The notes beneath the pieces were generated by a model, which saw only the letters and a list, made by a program, of their open reading frames with translations, searched no databases and had not been told where the DNA came from. A program made the position numbers and the translations under genes. Of a DNA stretch of 64,000 bases, positions 16,020-24,328 are shown in pieces. Origin of the DNA: Pyxidicoccus xibeiensis (GTDB lineage: Bacteria > Myxococcota > Myxococcia > Myxococcales > Myxococcaceae). The stretch spans positions 248,001 through 312,000 of the forward strand of contig NZ_JAJVKV010000012.1 of the NCBI RefSeq assembly GCF_024198175.1. The letters run 5' to 3'. Position 1 is the first letter of the stretch, and every line of letters begins with the position of its first letter.

Positions 16020-17105
16020 GTGAGCAGCAAGCAAGGGACTGAAGGACCAGGCCGGGGGGTCGAGCGCCTCCTGAAGATGAGCCCGGTGGTGAGCACCGCC
16101 TCCGCCGAGGCTCTCAAGCTTCCCAGCGTGCAGGCGCCCTCCCTGGATGGGATTGCCGTGCGAGTCCCCACCCCGGACGACCTGACGGAGGAGGACCTGC
16201 TGCGCGCCTTCCACGAGAAGCGCCGGGAGCTGGCCACCACGCGCGAGCGCGAGCGGGGTGAGACGCTGGAGCTGGGCGACGACGTCCAGCTCAACATCGT
16301 GGGCTACTGCGATGGGAAGCTCATCCCCTTCTCCGCGCGCTTCGGCATGAGGACGGAGCTGGCGCCCATCGAGGCGCTGCCCGGGTTCTGCGAGGCCGTG
16401 GCGGAGGGGGGCAAGGTGGGCGAGTCCATGCAGATTGCCCTCGTGCTGCCGGAGACCTACCCGGTGGAGGGCCTCCAGGGGAAGCCGGCGCGCTTCCTGG
16501 TGGACGTCGTGGCCGCGAGCCAGGTGACGCTGCTGCCGGAGAGCTCGCCCGAGTTCCTGGAGCAGCTCGGGATGGGCAGCACCCTGGAAGAGGTGATGGA
16601 CAACCTCCGCGAGGAGCTGGAGGACGAGCTCGCGGGGCAGCTGTGGGTGCAGGCCCAGAACATGGTGTTGGACGAGGTGGCCCGGCGCGCGCCGGTGGAG
16701 GTGCCGCGGGCGCTGGTGGATGAGGAGCTGCGCCGCCGCTGGGTCCAGGCCGAGGGCAAGGCCATGGTGGAGTACCAGTTCGACGTCGAGGAGCAGCAGG
16801 AGGCGCTCCAGGGCTGGCTCACGGACCCCACCACGCGCGCGGAAGCCGAGCGCCGGCTGCACATCGGCATCGCGCTGAAGGCCGTCACCGAGGCCGAGAA
16901 GCTGCAGCTCACCCCGGAGAAGCTCGAGGAGCTCATCCGCGAGCACATGGAGCCCTTCGGGTTCAGCGCGGAGGACGTCCACGCCGCCCTGCGCGAGACA
17001 CCGGAGACGACGAAGCAGCTGGCCGAGCTGGGCTGGTACCTGCTCGCCGTGGAGCACGTCATGGGCAAGGCGAAGGTCACCTTCGAGGGGGCCGAGCAGG
17101 GCTGA
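16020..17105 (+). CDS. Trigger-factor-like peptidyl-prolyl isomerase/chaperone
   Basis: 361 aa from GTG at 16020, which has GGGAG five bases upstream; the next Met at codon 20 has no SD. Residues ~75-170 form an FKBP-like PPIase domain (DDVQLNIVGYCDGKLIPFSA, then LPGFCEAVAEGGKVGESMQI, then FLVDVVAASQVTLL). The rest is the helical trigger-factor C-terminal domain (TLEEVMDNLREELEDELAGQ, then VPRALVDEELRRRW). The ribosome-docking signature of true trigger factor (G-F-R-x-G-x-x-P) is missing, and the protein is shorter than the ~430 aa norm. It is therefore probably a paralogue that chaperones particular clients away from the ribosome. Confidence 0.72.
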   Translation: MSSKQGTEGPGRGVERLLKMSPVVSTASAEALKLPSVQAPSLDGIAVRVPTPDDLTEEDLLRAFHEKRRELATTRERERGETLELGDDVQLNIVGYCDGKLIPFSARFGMRTELAPIEALPGFCEAVAEGGKVGESMQIALVLPETYPVEGLQGKPARFLVDVVAASQVTLLPESSPEFLEQLGMGSTLEEVMDNLREELEDELAGQLWVQAQNMVLDEVARRAPVEVPRALVDEELRRRWVQAEGKAMVEYQFDVEEQQEALQGWLTDPTTRAEAERRLHIGIALKAVTEAEKLQLTPEKLEELIREHMEPFGFSAEDVHAALRETPETTKQLAELGWYLLAVEHVMGKAKVTFEGAEQG

Positions 17106-17121
17106 AGGCGCCGCTTCGCCG

Positions 17122-17499
17122 TCAGCCCTCGCTGAACCACAGCCCCAGGCCGCCCAGCAGGCCCATGCCCAGGCACAGCGCGGCCAGCCCCCACGTCTGG
17201 CGGCGCGACCACTTGAGCTGCTCGCCGTACCGGTAGCCGCACACCAGCACGAGGGCGGCGAACCCCAGACAGATGGACACCGGCCCCAGGGCGACCAGCG
17301 CCCTGCGGGCCGTCCCGCTCACGTCGAGGACGGCCAGCAGCAGCAGCGGCCCGAAGCCCACGACGAGCACGCCGAGCACGAGCGCGAGGCCCTTCTGTGA
17401 CTCGGGGCTGGCCAGGTCCATGAAGTCCAGCAGCCGCCACCACCAGGTGCGGGGCGGCTCTTGCGGCTCACGACGACGTCGGGGGGCGGTGGGTGGCAC
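17122..17499 (-). CDS. Small membrane protein, function unknown
   Basis: 125 aa from GTG at 17499, with AGGAGT seven bases upstream. A Pro/Arg-rich cytoplasmic head (residues 1-25, with WWWRLLDF following) precedes three hydrophobic segments: GLALVLGVLVVGFGPLLLLA, LVALGPVSICLGFAALVLVC, and LAALCLGMGLLGGLGLWF. It converges with the trigger-factor-like gene, separated by 16 bp. No family recognised. Confidence 0.55.
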   Translation of the reverse strand: MPPTAPRRRREPQEPPRTWWWRLLDFMDLASPESQKGLALVLGVLVVGFGPLLLLAVLDVSGTARRALVALGPVSICLGFAALVLVCGYRYGEQLKWSRRQTWGLAALCLGMGLLGGLGLWFSEG

Positions 17500-17652
17500 G
17501 CTCGGGACTCCTGGATGGGACGTCTGTCTTCTAGTGCAGCCCGGTGCCTCCGGGAAGCAGGGAGAGGCGAAGACTGCCGGCTGTTCTTGGTTTTCAGGAT
17601 GAATACAAGGTTTGCCCCCTCGTCTGGAGCGCGTCTCAGACAAGGGGTTCTC

Positions 17653-19857
17653 GTGACACAGACATCGTTTTCGCGGTTGAGAAGTGTATTGGGTCTCACG
17701 CTGGGGCTGCTGCTGGCGGTGGGCTGCGGGCAGCAGGCACCGGCGCCGGAGACCGGAGTCGAAGGGCAGCAGGACGCAGCGCTCTCGCGCCTCCGCCCGA
17801 GAGTGCGGGTCGCGACGGGCTACTACCACTCCCTGTTCATCCGTGCGAATGGCACGGTGTGGGCGGCGGGCTCCAACGAATACGGCCAGCTCGGTACGGC
17901 GGGAATCTCCAGCACGTCGACTCCGGTGCAGGTGCCGGTGTTGCTCGGGGCGACCTCGGTGGCCGTGGGAGACCGCCACTCCGTGGCGCTGCGCTCCGGA
18001 GGCACCGTCTGGACCTGGGGCGACTCCCTGTCCGGCGCGCTTGGTGACGGCAGTACGACCGCGCGCACCACGCCCGCCCAGGTTCCCGGACTCACGGGCG
18101 TGGTCTCCATCGCCGCGGGCAAATACCACAACCTCGTGGTGAAGCCCGACGGCACGGTCTGGGGCTGGGGCAGCAACACGTCAAGCCAGCTCGGCAGCAC
18201 CGTCTACGGCAACTTCCCCACGCCCGTGCAGGTCCCGGGCCTGGCGGGCGTCGTGGCCGTGCTCGCCAGCGGCAACAGCTCGTTCGCCATCCGCTCGGAT
18301 GGAGGCCTCTGGGCCTGGGGCAACAACGAGAACAAGCAGCTGGGCACTGGCACCTTCCAGAGCACCGTCGCCGTCCCCGTGCAGGTGCTGACAGGGGTCA
18401 TGGCGGTGGCCTCGGCCGAGACGCACACCGTGGCCGTCAAGGCGGATGGCACGGTGTGGGCCTGGGGCGACAACGGGTATGAACAGCTTGGCGACCCCTA
18501 CGTGTCTTCCCGCAACGCGCCCGCCCAGGTGCAGGGGTTGACCGGCTTCGTTGATGTCTCCGCCGGCTACGGTTTCACGCTGGCCGTCAAGTCCAACGGC
18601 GAGCTGTGGAGCTGGGGTCACAATGCCGAGGGGCAGCTGGGGAACGGCACCCGGAACCTCCAGGCGACGCCCGCCCAGGTGCCGGGGTTCACGGGCGCCT
18701 CGTTCGTCGTCGCGGGCCGCCGCCATGTGCTGGCGCTGCGCACGGATGGAACCCTCTGGACCTGGGGTCACGGCCGCTACGGCGAGCGCGGGGACGGAGC
18801 CGTCACCCTGTACGCCACGCCCGGCCTCGTGCAGGAAGGCCTGACGGGCGCGATGGCCGTCGCGGCCGGATACGCGCACTCCCTTGCGCTCCAGTACGAC
18901 GGCACGGTCCGGGCCTGGGGACAGAACACGACTGGACAGCTCGGAGATGGAACCACGGTGTTCCGCCTCGCGCCGGTCGAGGTCCAGGGCCTCAGCGGCA
19001 TCACCGCCATTTCCGCGAGCGGAGCGAGGTCGCTCGCCCTTCGCTACGACGGCACGGTCTGGCGCTGGGGCGACGGCATCCTGCTTCCCACCCAGGTTCC
19101 CGGGCTTGCCGACATCATTTCCATCGCCACGAGCTACAAGCATGCCCTGGCGCTGCGTGCTGACGGGACGGTCTGGGCGTGGGGCAACAACACCTACGGC
19201 AAGCTGGGTGACGGCACGGAGATTGGCCGCCCCACTCCGGTCCAGGTCTCCAATCTGGACGGGGTGATGAAGATTGCCACGGGGGCCGACACGTCCTACG
19301 CCATCCGCTATGACGGGACGGCCTGGGCGTGGGGCAGGAACACCGAGTCCCAGCTGGGCGATGGCTTCACCGTGAATCGTGACGCGCCGGTCCAGGTCTC
19401 GGGGCTGACCGACGTTGTCTCCATCGCGGGAGGCCAGAACTACGGCATGGCCGTGCGCTCCGATGGAAGTGGTTGGAACTGGGGCAGTGACATCAACCCG
19501 GGCATGGGCACCTGGCAGTACAACCGCCGCGTACCGACCTCCATGCAGGTCCAGGGGCTCATCGAGGTCGTGGCCGGCTACCGCACGGGCATGGCCCTGA
19601 CCGCCGACGGTCACCTCTGGGCGGGGGGCGACAACTTCTGGGGACAGGCAGGCGACGGTTCCAGCACTCCAGCCTCTTCGCCCGTCCAGGTGGTGGGCAT
19701 CGACAGTGGCGTGACGTCCCTCGCCATTGGCTCGGAGCACACGGTGGCCGCCCTTCCGGATGGAACCGTGTGGTCGTGGGGGAACAACTCCGACGGCCGG
19801 CTCGGCCGCGGCCAGCCCCTCGACGTGCTCGCGCCCGTCCCGTCCCTCCTGGACTGA
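17653..19857 (+). CDS. RCC1-repeat lipoprotein
   Basis: 734 aa. GTG at 17653 with AAGGGG upstream gives a clean lipoprotein signal (lipobox LAVGC, Cys near residue 26); the in-frame ATG at 17599 would add 18 residues before it and is less likely. The mature protein is a run of ~50-residue RCC1-type repeats, each with a variation of LRADGTVWAWGNNTYGKLGD followed by P-V-Q-V-x-G-L. These repeats fold into seven-bladed propellers, and about fourteen are visible, so probably two propellers. In myxobacteria such proteins are surface lipoproteins of unknown ligand. A strong terminator follows. Confidence 0.85.
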   Translation: MTQTSFSRLRSVLGLTLGLLLAVGCGQQAPAPETGVEGQQDAALSRLRPRVRVATGYYHSLFIRANGTVWAAGSNEYGQLGTAGISSTSTPVQVPVLLGATSVAVGDRHSVALRSGGTVWTWGDSLSGALGDGSTTARTTPAQVPGLTGVVSIAAGKYHNLVVKPDGTVWGWGSNTSSQLGSTVYGNFPTPVQVPGLAGVVAVLASGNSSFAIRSDGGLWAWGNNENKQLGTGTFQSTVAVPVQVLTGVMAVASAETHTVAVKADGTVWAWGDNGYEQLGDPYVSSRNAPAQVQGLTGFVDVSAGYGFTLAVKSNGELWSWGHNAEGQLGNGTRNLQATPAQVPGFTGASFVVAGRRHVLALRTDGTLWTWGHGRYGERGDGAVTLYATPGLVQEGLTGAMAVAAGYAHSLALQYDGTVRAWGQNTTGQLGDGTTVFRLAPVEVQGLSGITAISASGARSLALRYDGTVWRWGDGILLPTQVPGLADIISIATSYKHALALRADGTVWAWGNNTYGKLGDGTEIGRPTPVQVSNLDGVMKIATGADTSYAIRYDGTAWAWGRNTESQLGDGFTVNRDAPVQVSGLTDVVSIAGGQNYGMAVRSDGSGWNWGSDINPGMGTWQYNRRVPTSMQVQGLIEVVAGYRTGMALTADGHLWAGGDNFWGQAGDGSSTPASSPVQVVGIDSGVTSLAIGSEHTVAALPDGTVWSWGNNSDGRLGRGQPLDVLAPVPSLLD

Positions 19858-19880
19858 GACGCGGGCAGCTCGGATGAAGC

Positions 19881-19912
19881 AGGGCCCCGGGACTTGCGTA
19901 TCCCGGGGCCCT
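19881..19912 (+). terminator. Rho-independent-like terminator after RCC1 gene
   Basis: Perfect 12-bp stem with arms AGGGCCCCGGGA (19881-19892) and TCCCGGGGCCCT (19901-19912), an 8-nt loop, and GTCGTTTC after it. It separates the RCC1 gene from the toxin island. Confidence 0.75.
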
Positions 19913-19949
19913 GTCGTTTCCGCGGACCCGCCTGGGGTAGAAGGAAGAC

Positions 19950-21041
19950 ATGGGTCATCCGGCGCTCGTGAACCGCACCCCCTTCTTCGTCGAGCCGCTC
20001 TTCCTCGCGGATGAAGAAGCCCGGCCGCTGCTCGTCCCGGTGGTGAAGGCCACCTTCGACATCGCCCCGGATGGCACGCTGTCCCTGTCCCCCGAGCAGC
20101 TCCCGCTGAACCTCGCTGGCGAGCGCTGGGAAGACGCCGACACGTCGAGCTACCGCTTCGAGCCCGAAGGCGCCTTCTTCAAGCCCGCGACGGACGTGGT
20201 GCTGCTGGGCCATGCCCATGCCCCCGCGCCCGGCACGCGGGAGCTACTCGTCTCCCTGCGCGTGGGGCCCCTGCGCAAGGACGTGAAGGTGACGGGCGAC
20301 CGCGCATGGTTCAAGAGCCTGGGCTCCGCTGGAATCACCCGGCCGCTGCCCTTCGAGCGCATGCCGCTGCGGTACGAGCGCGCCTTCGGCGGGTGGGACC
20401 GGAGCGAGGCGGACCCGAAGCGCCACACGTTCGAGCCACGCAACCCCGTGGGCGTGGGCTTCCATGCGCGAGGCAGCCGTGTCGTGGAAGGCGCGCCCCT
20501 GCCCAACCTGGAAGCACCGGACCAGCTCCTCCGTGCGTGGGATCAGCACGTCGCGCCCGCGGGCTTCGGCTTCATCAGCCCGGAGTGGCAGCCGCGCGCG
20601 TCCTTCGCGGGAACGTACGGCCCGGAGTGGGAGAAGGGCCGCAAGCCGCTGCTCCCGCGCGACTTCGACCGGCGCTTCCTCAACGCCGCCTCGCCGGGCC
20701 TCATCGCGGCCGGCTACCTGCGGGGGGACGAGCCGGTGCTCGTCCAGGGGGCCACGCCGCGCGGCGCGCTGTCCTTCCGGCTTCCCGCCGTCGAGCCGCC
20801 CCTCGTCAGCGTCCGGCGGACCGGCAACCTGGACGATGGCGAGGTGGCGACCCGGCTGGACACCGTCATCCTCGACCTGGACGCATCGCGGCTGGTGCTC
20901 CTGTGGCGCGGCACGCTTCCCCTCCGCCGCGAGCCCACGGAGCTGAGGGAGGTCCGGGTGGAGTGCGACAGCGCGCTGCGGTGGGGCTCGCCCCCACCGG
21001 ACCCGGAGGACGAAATCGCCGCACAGGAAGCGGAGGAGTGA
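19950..21041 (+). CDS. DUF2169-family protein (type VI secretion accessory/effector adaptor)
   Basis: 363 aa. Family hallmarks are the start LVNRTPFFVEPLFLADEEAR with VVKATFDIAP, the WEDADTSSYRFEPEGAFFKP segment, the conserved TDVVLLGHAHAP, and LPLRYERAFGGW followed by RNPVGVGFH. DUF2169 proteins accompany type VI secretion toxin-loading genes (DUF4150/PAAR, VgrG) and are thought to help attach effectors to the spike. AAGGA lies just before the ATG. It is the left boundary of an island that includes immunity, nuclease and PAAR-like genes up to 27.1 kb. No type VI structural genes are in the window. Confidence 0.85.
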   Translation: MGHPALVNRTPFFVEPLFLADEEARPLLVPVVKATFDIAPDGTLSLSPEQLPLNLAGERWEDADTSSYRFEPEGAFFKPATDVVLLGHAHAPAPGTRELLVSLRVGPLRKDVKVTGDRAWFKSLGSAGITRPLPFERMPLRYERAFGGWDRSEADPKRHTFEPRNPVGVGFHARGSRVVEGAPLPNLEAPDQLLRAWDQHVAPAGFGFISPEWQPRASFAGTYGPEWEKGRKPLLPRDFDRRFLNAASPGLIAAGYLRGDEPVLVQGATPRGALSFRLPAVEPPLVSVRRTGNLDDGEVATRLDTVILDLDASRLVLLWRGTLPLRREPTELREVRVECDSALRWGSPPPDPEDEIAAQEAEE

Positions 21042-21056
21042 TTCGGCGGCTTTCGC

Positions 21057-21848
21057 TCAGGCGGAGTCCAGGTCCGCTCCAGGAATGGTCCAGTCGCCCC
21101 GGTACACGGCGGTCATCGGGAGCCGGGCCAGCGGCGGGCAGTAGCGGTACTCCGTCGTCTCGGGGGCCACGCCCGCGCGGGCGGCCAGGCGCAGCAGCGC
21201 GAGCCCTTCCAGCCAGATGAACCGGTGCGGGGCGAAGGCCGTCACGGGTGTGTCGAACGCCTTGGCGCGCGCCTCGATGTCGCTCCCGTGCGCATGGTGC
21301 AGGGTCTCGAACGCCTTCGCGAAGCCCTCGGCGTCGCGGGCGAGCAGCGCCCGGGTCAGCGCGACGTGGGGGCCATGGGTGTTCTCGGCCACGACCTCCA
21401 GGCGGTTGAGCAGCGGCGCCAGCGTGGTGGGCGATTCCTGCCGTGCCAGCCCCTGGAGGATGCAGCCCCAGAGGTACTCGTCCTCGTAGTCGTCTGACTG
21501 GCGCTGCGTGGCGGAGACGGCGGCGAGCGCCTCCGCCAGCCGGAAGTGGCCCGCCGCGAGCGCGGCGTGCAGGGGCGTCAGCCGCCGGACGGAAGGGGGC
21601 GGCAGGTTGCGCGAGCGAAGCAGCACGATGAGCCGCCGCCAGTTCTCCGCCATCCGGCAGAGTCCGAGGAAGAAGCCCTGCGCGTTGCCATCCACCAGCA
21701 GCGTCGCCGTGGCGACCAGGTGCAGGTCCAGGACGATGGCCTCTCCGTCCGAGAGGAGGACGTCCCGGTCCGCGTCGGGCTGGAAGGAGCGCAGCAGGGC
21801 CCCCAGCTCCGCCGCGGCGTCGCTGCGCAGGGACATCAGGTTGGGCAT
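21057..21848 (-). CDS. Imm49-family immunity protein
   Basis: 263 aa from ATG at 21848. The features I associate with the Imm49 family are an all-helical protein with LTPLHAALAAGHFRLAEALA near the middle and a C-terminal RYCPPLARLPMTAVYRGDW motif. Such proteins are cytoplasmic antidotes to polymorphic toxins. No toxin is directly upstream; its partner may be the AHH nuclease further right or a toxin elsewhere. It converges with DUF2169 (15-bp gap) and is divergent from the Lys-tail gene. Confidence 0.72.
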   Translation of the reverse strand: MPNLMSLRSDAAAELGALLRSFQPDADRDVLLSDGEAIVLDLHLVATATLLVDGNAQGFFLGLCRMAENWRRLIVLLRSRNLPPPSVRRLTPLHAALAAGHFRLAEALAAVSATQRQSDDYEDEYLWGCILQGLARQESPTTLAPLLNRLEVVAENTHGPHVALTRALLARDAEGFAKAFETLHHAHGSDIEARAKAFDTPVTAFAPHRFIWLEGLALLRLAARAGVAPETTEYRYCPPLARLPMTAVYRGDWTIPGADLDSA

Positions 21849-21972
21849 GGTGACCCTGGAGTGTAGAGCAGGACGCCGTCCGCACGGAGCGCGGGGGGGA
21901 CGGCGGAGGGCCTGGCCTATAGTGCCCGCTCGCTCGCGGACCTTGCGTCCGCGACGCCCGAGGAGGCCCGCC

Positions 21973-22506
21973 ATTTTCGAAGCCAACTGCCTGAAGGAAG
22001 CACCCGCCCGCATCGCCGACCGCGTCCTGAAGGAGCGCGAGCCCTGCCATGTCTCCGCCCGCGTGGGGCACCAGGGGGTGCTGGTCCCCTTCGAGGAGCG
22101 CTACCTGCCGGTGCTGGAGTCCCACCCGCGCGTCATGGACGCCCTGCTCAAGGACCTCAAGAAGCCCGGCACGGACATGGCGATGTACTGCATGCAGGTG
22201 GGCCTCACGAACGAGCAGGACGCCTTCCGCTTCCTGGATGCGCGGGAGCGACCGGTGCTGGCCCTGGTGGGGCTGAAGCGCTTCCAGCGCTGGGAGAAGG
22301 CGCACGCCACCGCGAAGCCCGCAGGCAAGAAGGCCGCGAGCAAGAAGTCGGCGAGCAAGAAGGCCGCGAGCAAGAAGTCGGCGAGCAAAAAGCCCGCGAG
22401 CAAGAAGCCCGCGAGCAGGTCCGCCACGAAGACCGCTCGTGCCTCTGCCCCGAAGCGGAAGACCGGGGCCCCCGCGGCGCGCCGACGTACCCCCCGTTCG
22501 CGCTGA
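21973..22506 (+). CDS. Unknown protein with histone-H1-like Lys/Ala tail, apparent AUU start
   Basis: 177 aa if started at ATT (21973). The sequence before it is AGGAGG with six bases spacing, an ideal SD, yet there is no ATG until codon 56, well inside a conserved-looking domain (ANCLKEAPARIADRVLKERE, then VRHQGVLVPFEERYLPV-like sequence). An in-frame TTG at 21943 lacks an SD. The globular part is ~110 residues and unrecognised. The tail (residues ~115-177) consists of KKAAS/KKSAS/KKPAS repeats and ends in Arg-rich sequence, so it should bind nucleic acid as AlgP- or H1-like tails do. It lies in the toxin island, divergent from the Imm49 gene. Confidence 0.6.
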   Translation: MFEANCLKEAPARIADRVLKEREPCHVSARVGHQGVLVPFEERYLPVLESHPRVMDALLKDLKKPGTDMAMYCMQVGLTNEQDAFRFLDARERPVLALVGLKRFQRWEKAHATAKPAGKKAASKKSASKKAASKKSASKKPASKKPASRSATKTARASAPKRKTGAPAARRRTPRSR

Positions 22507-22618
22507 GCTTCCACGCAGAGCGCGCAGTGGCTGGCGCGTGGCGAGATGGATGGCCGCCCGCGCTGAGTTCCCACGACTGGCGCAGCGGCTAGCGCGTGGA
22601 GAGATGGATGGCCGCCCG
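22501..22618. repeat. Imperfect 58-60-bp tandem duplication at a tail-to-tail gene junction
   Basis: Both halves begin CGCTGAG (22501 and 22561) and end GAGATGGATGGCCGCCCG (22543-22560 and 22601-22618). The left half repeats the end of the Lys-tail gene and a copy of the last codons of the ketosynthase-like gene, in which the stop TAG reads CAG. Only the right copy supplies the functional stop of the leftward gene. Confidence 0.65.
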
Positions 22619-23701
22619 CGCCCCCATGTCCGCGGAGGAGAGCACGAGGATGGAGGTGGATGGCACATAGCCGCGCTGCAGGGCCCGCAGCGCGGTGGCC
22701 ACCGCCACACCCGCCGAGGCCGCGCCGGTCGAGCCAAAGCTCAGCGCGGGCAGCCACGCGGGACACCGCGCCAGCCGTTGATTCGAGGCGGCCAAATGGA
22801 GCTGGAGCATGCCCCACTCGTGGGCGCGGTGGCTCTGTCCATCATGGTCCGACACGAGCGCGGGCACAGGCGCGTCGGGCCCCAGCGGGCCCAGCGCGGA
22901 GAGAGCGCATTCGGCGAGCACCCGTCCCTGTGAGGGCACCGCGTCTGTTTCCTCCGTCGAAGCGGGGTCTTCACCCAGGGACACACCGTGCAGGAAGACA
23001 GGCGGCTCCCGGCTTGGGGGCATGCCCGGGGAGCTGGGCGCGAGCAGCAGCGCCACGCCTGCCTCGCCGGGGATGAGGCCGGAGGGCCGTTCCTGCGTCT
23101 TGAGGCGCCCCTCGCGCAGGAGCAGCTCCAGGGTGGAGGGGGAGCAGAAGCTGTCCACGGCCAGGACGAGCGCGGCGCGAATCTTCCCGGAGCGCAGGTC
23201 CTCATCCGCCGCGGCGAGCGCCTGCGCGAAGGCCGTATTGTCTCCCGGGTGGAACCACAGCGGCCCTCCCCACCAGCGCAGGCCCGCTGCCGCCAGCGCG
23301 GGCGGCACCACGCGGTCCGCGAGCAGCGAGAGTCGCTCGGTCGGCTCGTCCGGGTCCTCGTCTGAGCGGTCCTTGCCGGTGGTGAAGCCGCGCGCCTCCG
23401 GGTCCGGCAGCGCCACATACAGGCCGGTCTCCCGCCCGAGGGCGGTCAGGTCCTCCCGCCAGGCCAGGTCCTGCAGAGCCTGCGCCAGGATGGCCACCAG
23501 CCGGCCCACGCCGGAGAAGCCGAACGTGGCCGCGCCCAGGGGGCGCAGGGACACCGTCCCAGGCGTCTCGTCACCGGGGAAGAAGGTCTCGAAGTCCGGC
23601 GCGGGTGACGGGCGGAGCAGGCCCGCGCGGAACGCGGCACACGCAGGCACCAGGGAACCCAGAGACGACGCCAGCCCCATCGCTTTCAGCCAGACTTTCA
23701 T
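22589..23701 (-). CDS. Ketosynthase/thiolase-fold protein, probably catalytically dead, toxin-island associated
   Basis: 370 aa. The order of segments follows beta-ketoacyl synthases: a GDNTAFAQALAAADEDLRSG helix, AALVLAVDSFCSPSTLELLL, GLIPGEAGVALLLA (matching the GEGA loop), VSDHDGQSHRAHEW at the first active-site His, and SFGSTGAASAGVAVATALRA where the second His loop should be. In my by-eye alignment the nucleophile Cys position is Asn/Asp and the second His is Ser, so condensation activity is unlikely. No acyl-carrier or lipid genes are near. It is the last gene of an operon with three Imm11-like genes and the nuclease toxin, suggesting an accessory role in toxin handling. Confidence 0.7.
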   Translation of the reverse strand: MKVWLKAMGLASSLGSLVPACAAFRAGLLRPSPAPDFETFFPGDETPGTVSLRPLGAATFGFSGVGRLVAILAQALQDLAWREDLTALGRETGLYVALPDPEARGFTTGKDRSDEDPDEPTERLSLLADRVVPPALAAAGLRWWGGPLWFHPGDNTAFAQALAAADEDLRSGKIRAALVLAVDSFCSPSTLELLLREGRLKTQERPSGLIPGEAGVALLLAPSSPGMPPSREPPVFLHGVSLGEDPASTEETDAVPSQGRVLAECALSALGPLGPDAPVPALVSDHDGQSHRAHEWGMLQLHLAASNQRLARCPAWLPALSFGSTGAASAGVAVATALRALQRGYVPSTSILVLSSADMGARAAIHLSTR

Positions 23702-23713
23702 GGGCCCCCGGAC

Positions 23714-24316
23714 TCAGTCCTCGTTTTGCGCCTTGGGAAACCCGTTCCAGCCTTCGGCCTTGTAGAGCCAGAAGCCGGTGATTCCCTCCTTGCGCAAGGC
23801 CTTGCGCACCGCATCGTCCACGAAGATGACGTGCCTGGCGCGGCTTGCCCGGAAGAGCTTCGCGTCCTTGTCGATTTTCTTGGGCTGGAGGACGAGCTTC
23901 TTGATGCGCCCGATCTGCTCTTTTTCCAGCGCGTTCATGACGAGCTGCGACTTCTCCATGTCGATGGCGTCCTGGCCGCCCAGGGGATTGAGGATGAAGT
24001 ACCTCTCCGCCACGGGAGCTTTCTTGTGGTCCTTGACCGTCACCGGCAGGAACTCCAGGTCCTTCGCCTTGAGCTCCTCCAGGATGCGCCGCACCCGCTC
24101 CGAGACGATGAGGGCAGTGACTGCGTTGTCCAGGAAGTCGTAGAGCTTGCGGCGCTCCGGCCACTTGCTCGAGAAGACGACGGCCGCGTCCTTGGGGAAC
24201 TCCTTCGCCAGGCTCTCCCCTTCGTCGTAGCGCCAGTCCTTGATCTTGCTCTTCGGATAGCCGCTGATGAAGGCCCCGTCATTGTTGCCACCATCCAGGA
24301 TCCAGTAACGCATCAT
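23714..24316 (-). CDS. Imm11-type (DUF1629) immunity protein, copy 1
   Basis: 200 aa. Recognised by the opening MMRYWILDGGNNDGAFISGY, the Lys-rich KDLEFLPVTVKDHKKAPV, ERYFILNPLGGQDAIDMEKS, and the C-terminal HVIFVDDAVRKALRKEGITG followed by F. This is the Imm11/DUF1629 layout of a cytoplasmic immunity protein found beside polymorphic toxins. It lies 12 bp upstream of the ketosynthase-like gene and 12 bp after copy 2. It is nearly identical to copy 3, with changes such as VMNALEK versus VMDPLEK. Confidence 0.82.
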   Translation of the reverse strand: MMRYWILDGGNNDGAFISGYPKSKIKDWRYDEGESLAKEFPKDAAVVFSSKWPERRKLYDFLDNAVTALIVSERVRRILEELKAKDLEFLPVTVKDHKKAPVAERYFILNPLGGQDAIDMEKSQLVMNALEKEQIGRIKKLVLQPKKIDKDAKLFRASRARHVIFVDDAVRKALRKEGITGFWLYKAEGWNGFPKAQNED

Positions 24317-24328
24317 GAGCCCCCGGAC

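Noticed and set aside
22318..22425. Repetitive DNA that might be a mobile-element end
   Set aside because: It is the in-frame Lys/Ala/Ser tail repeat of the gene starting near 21973.
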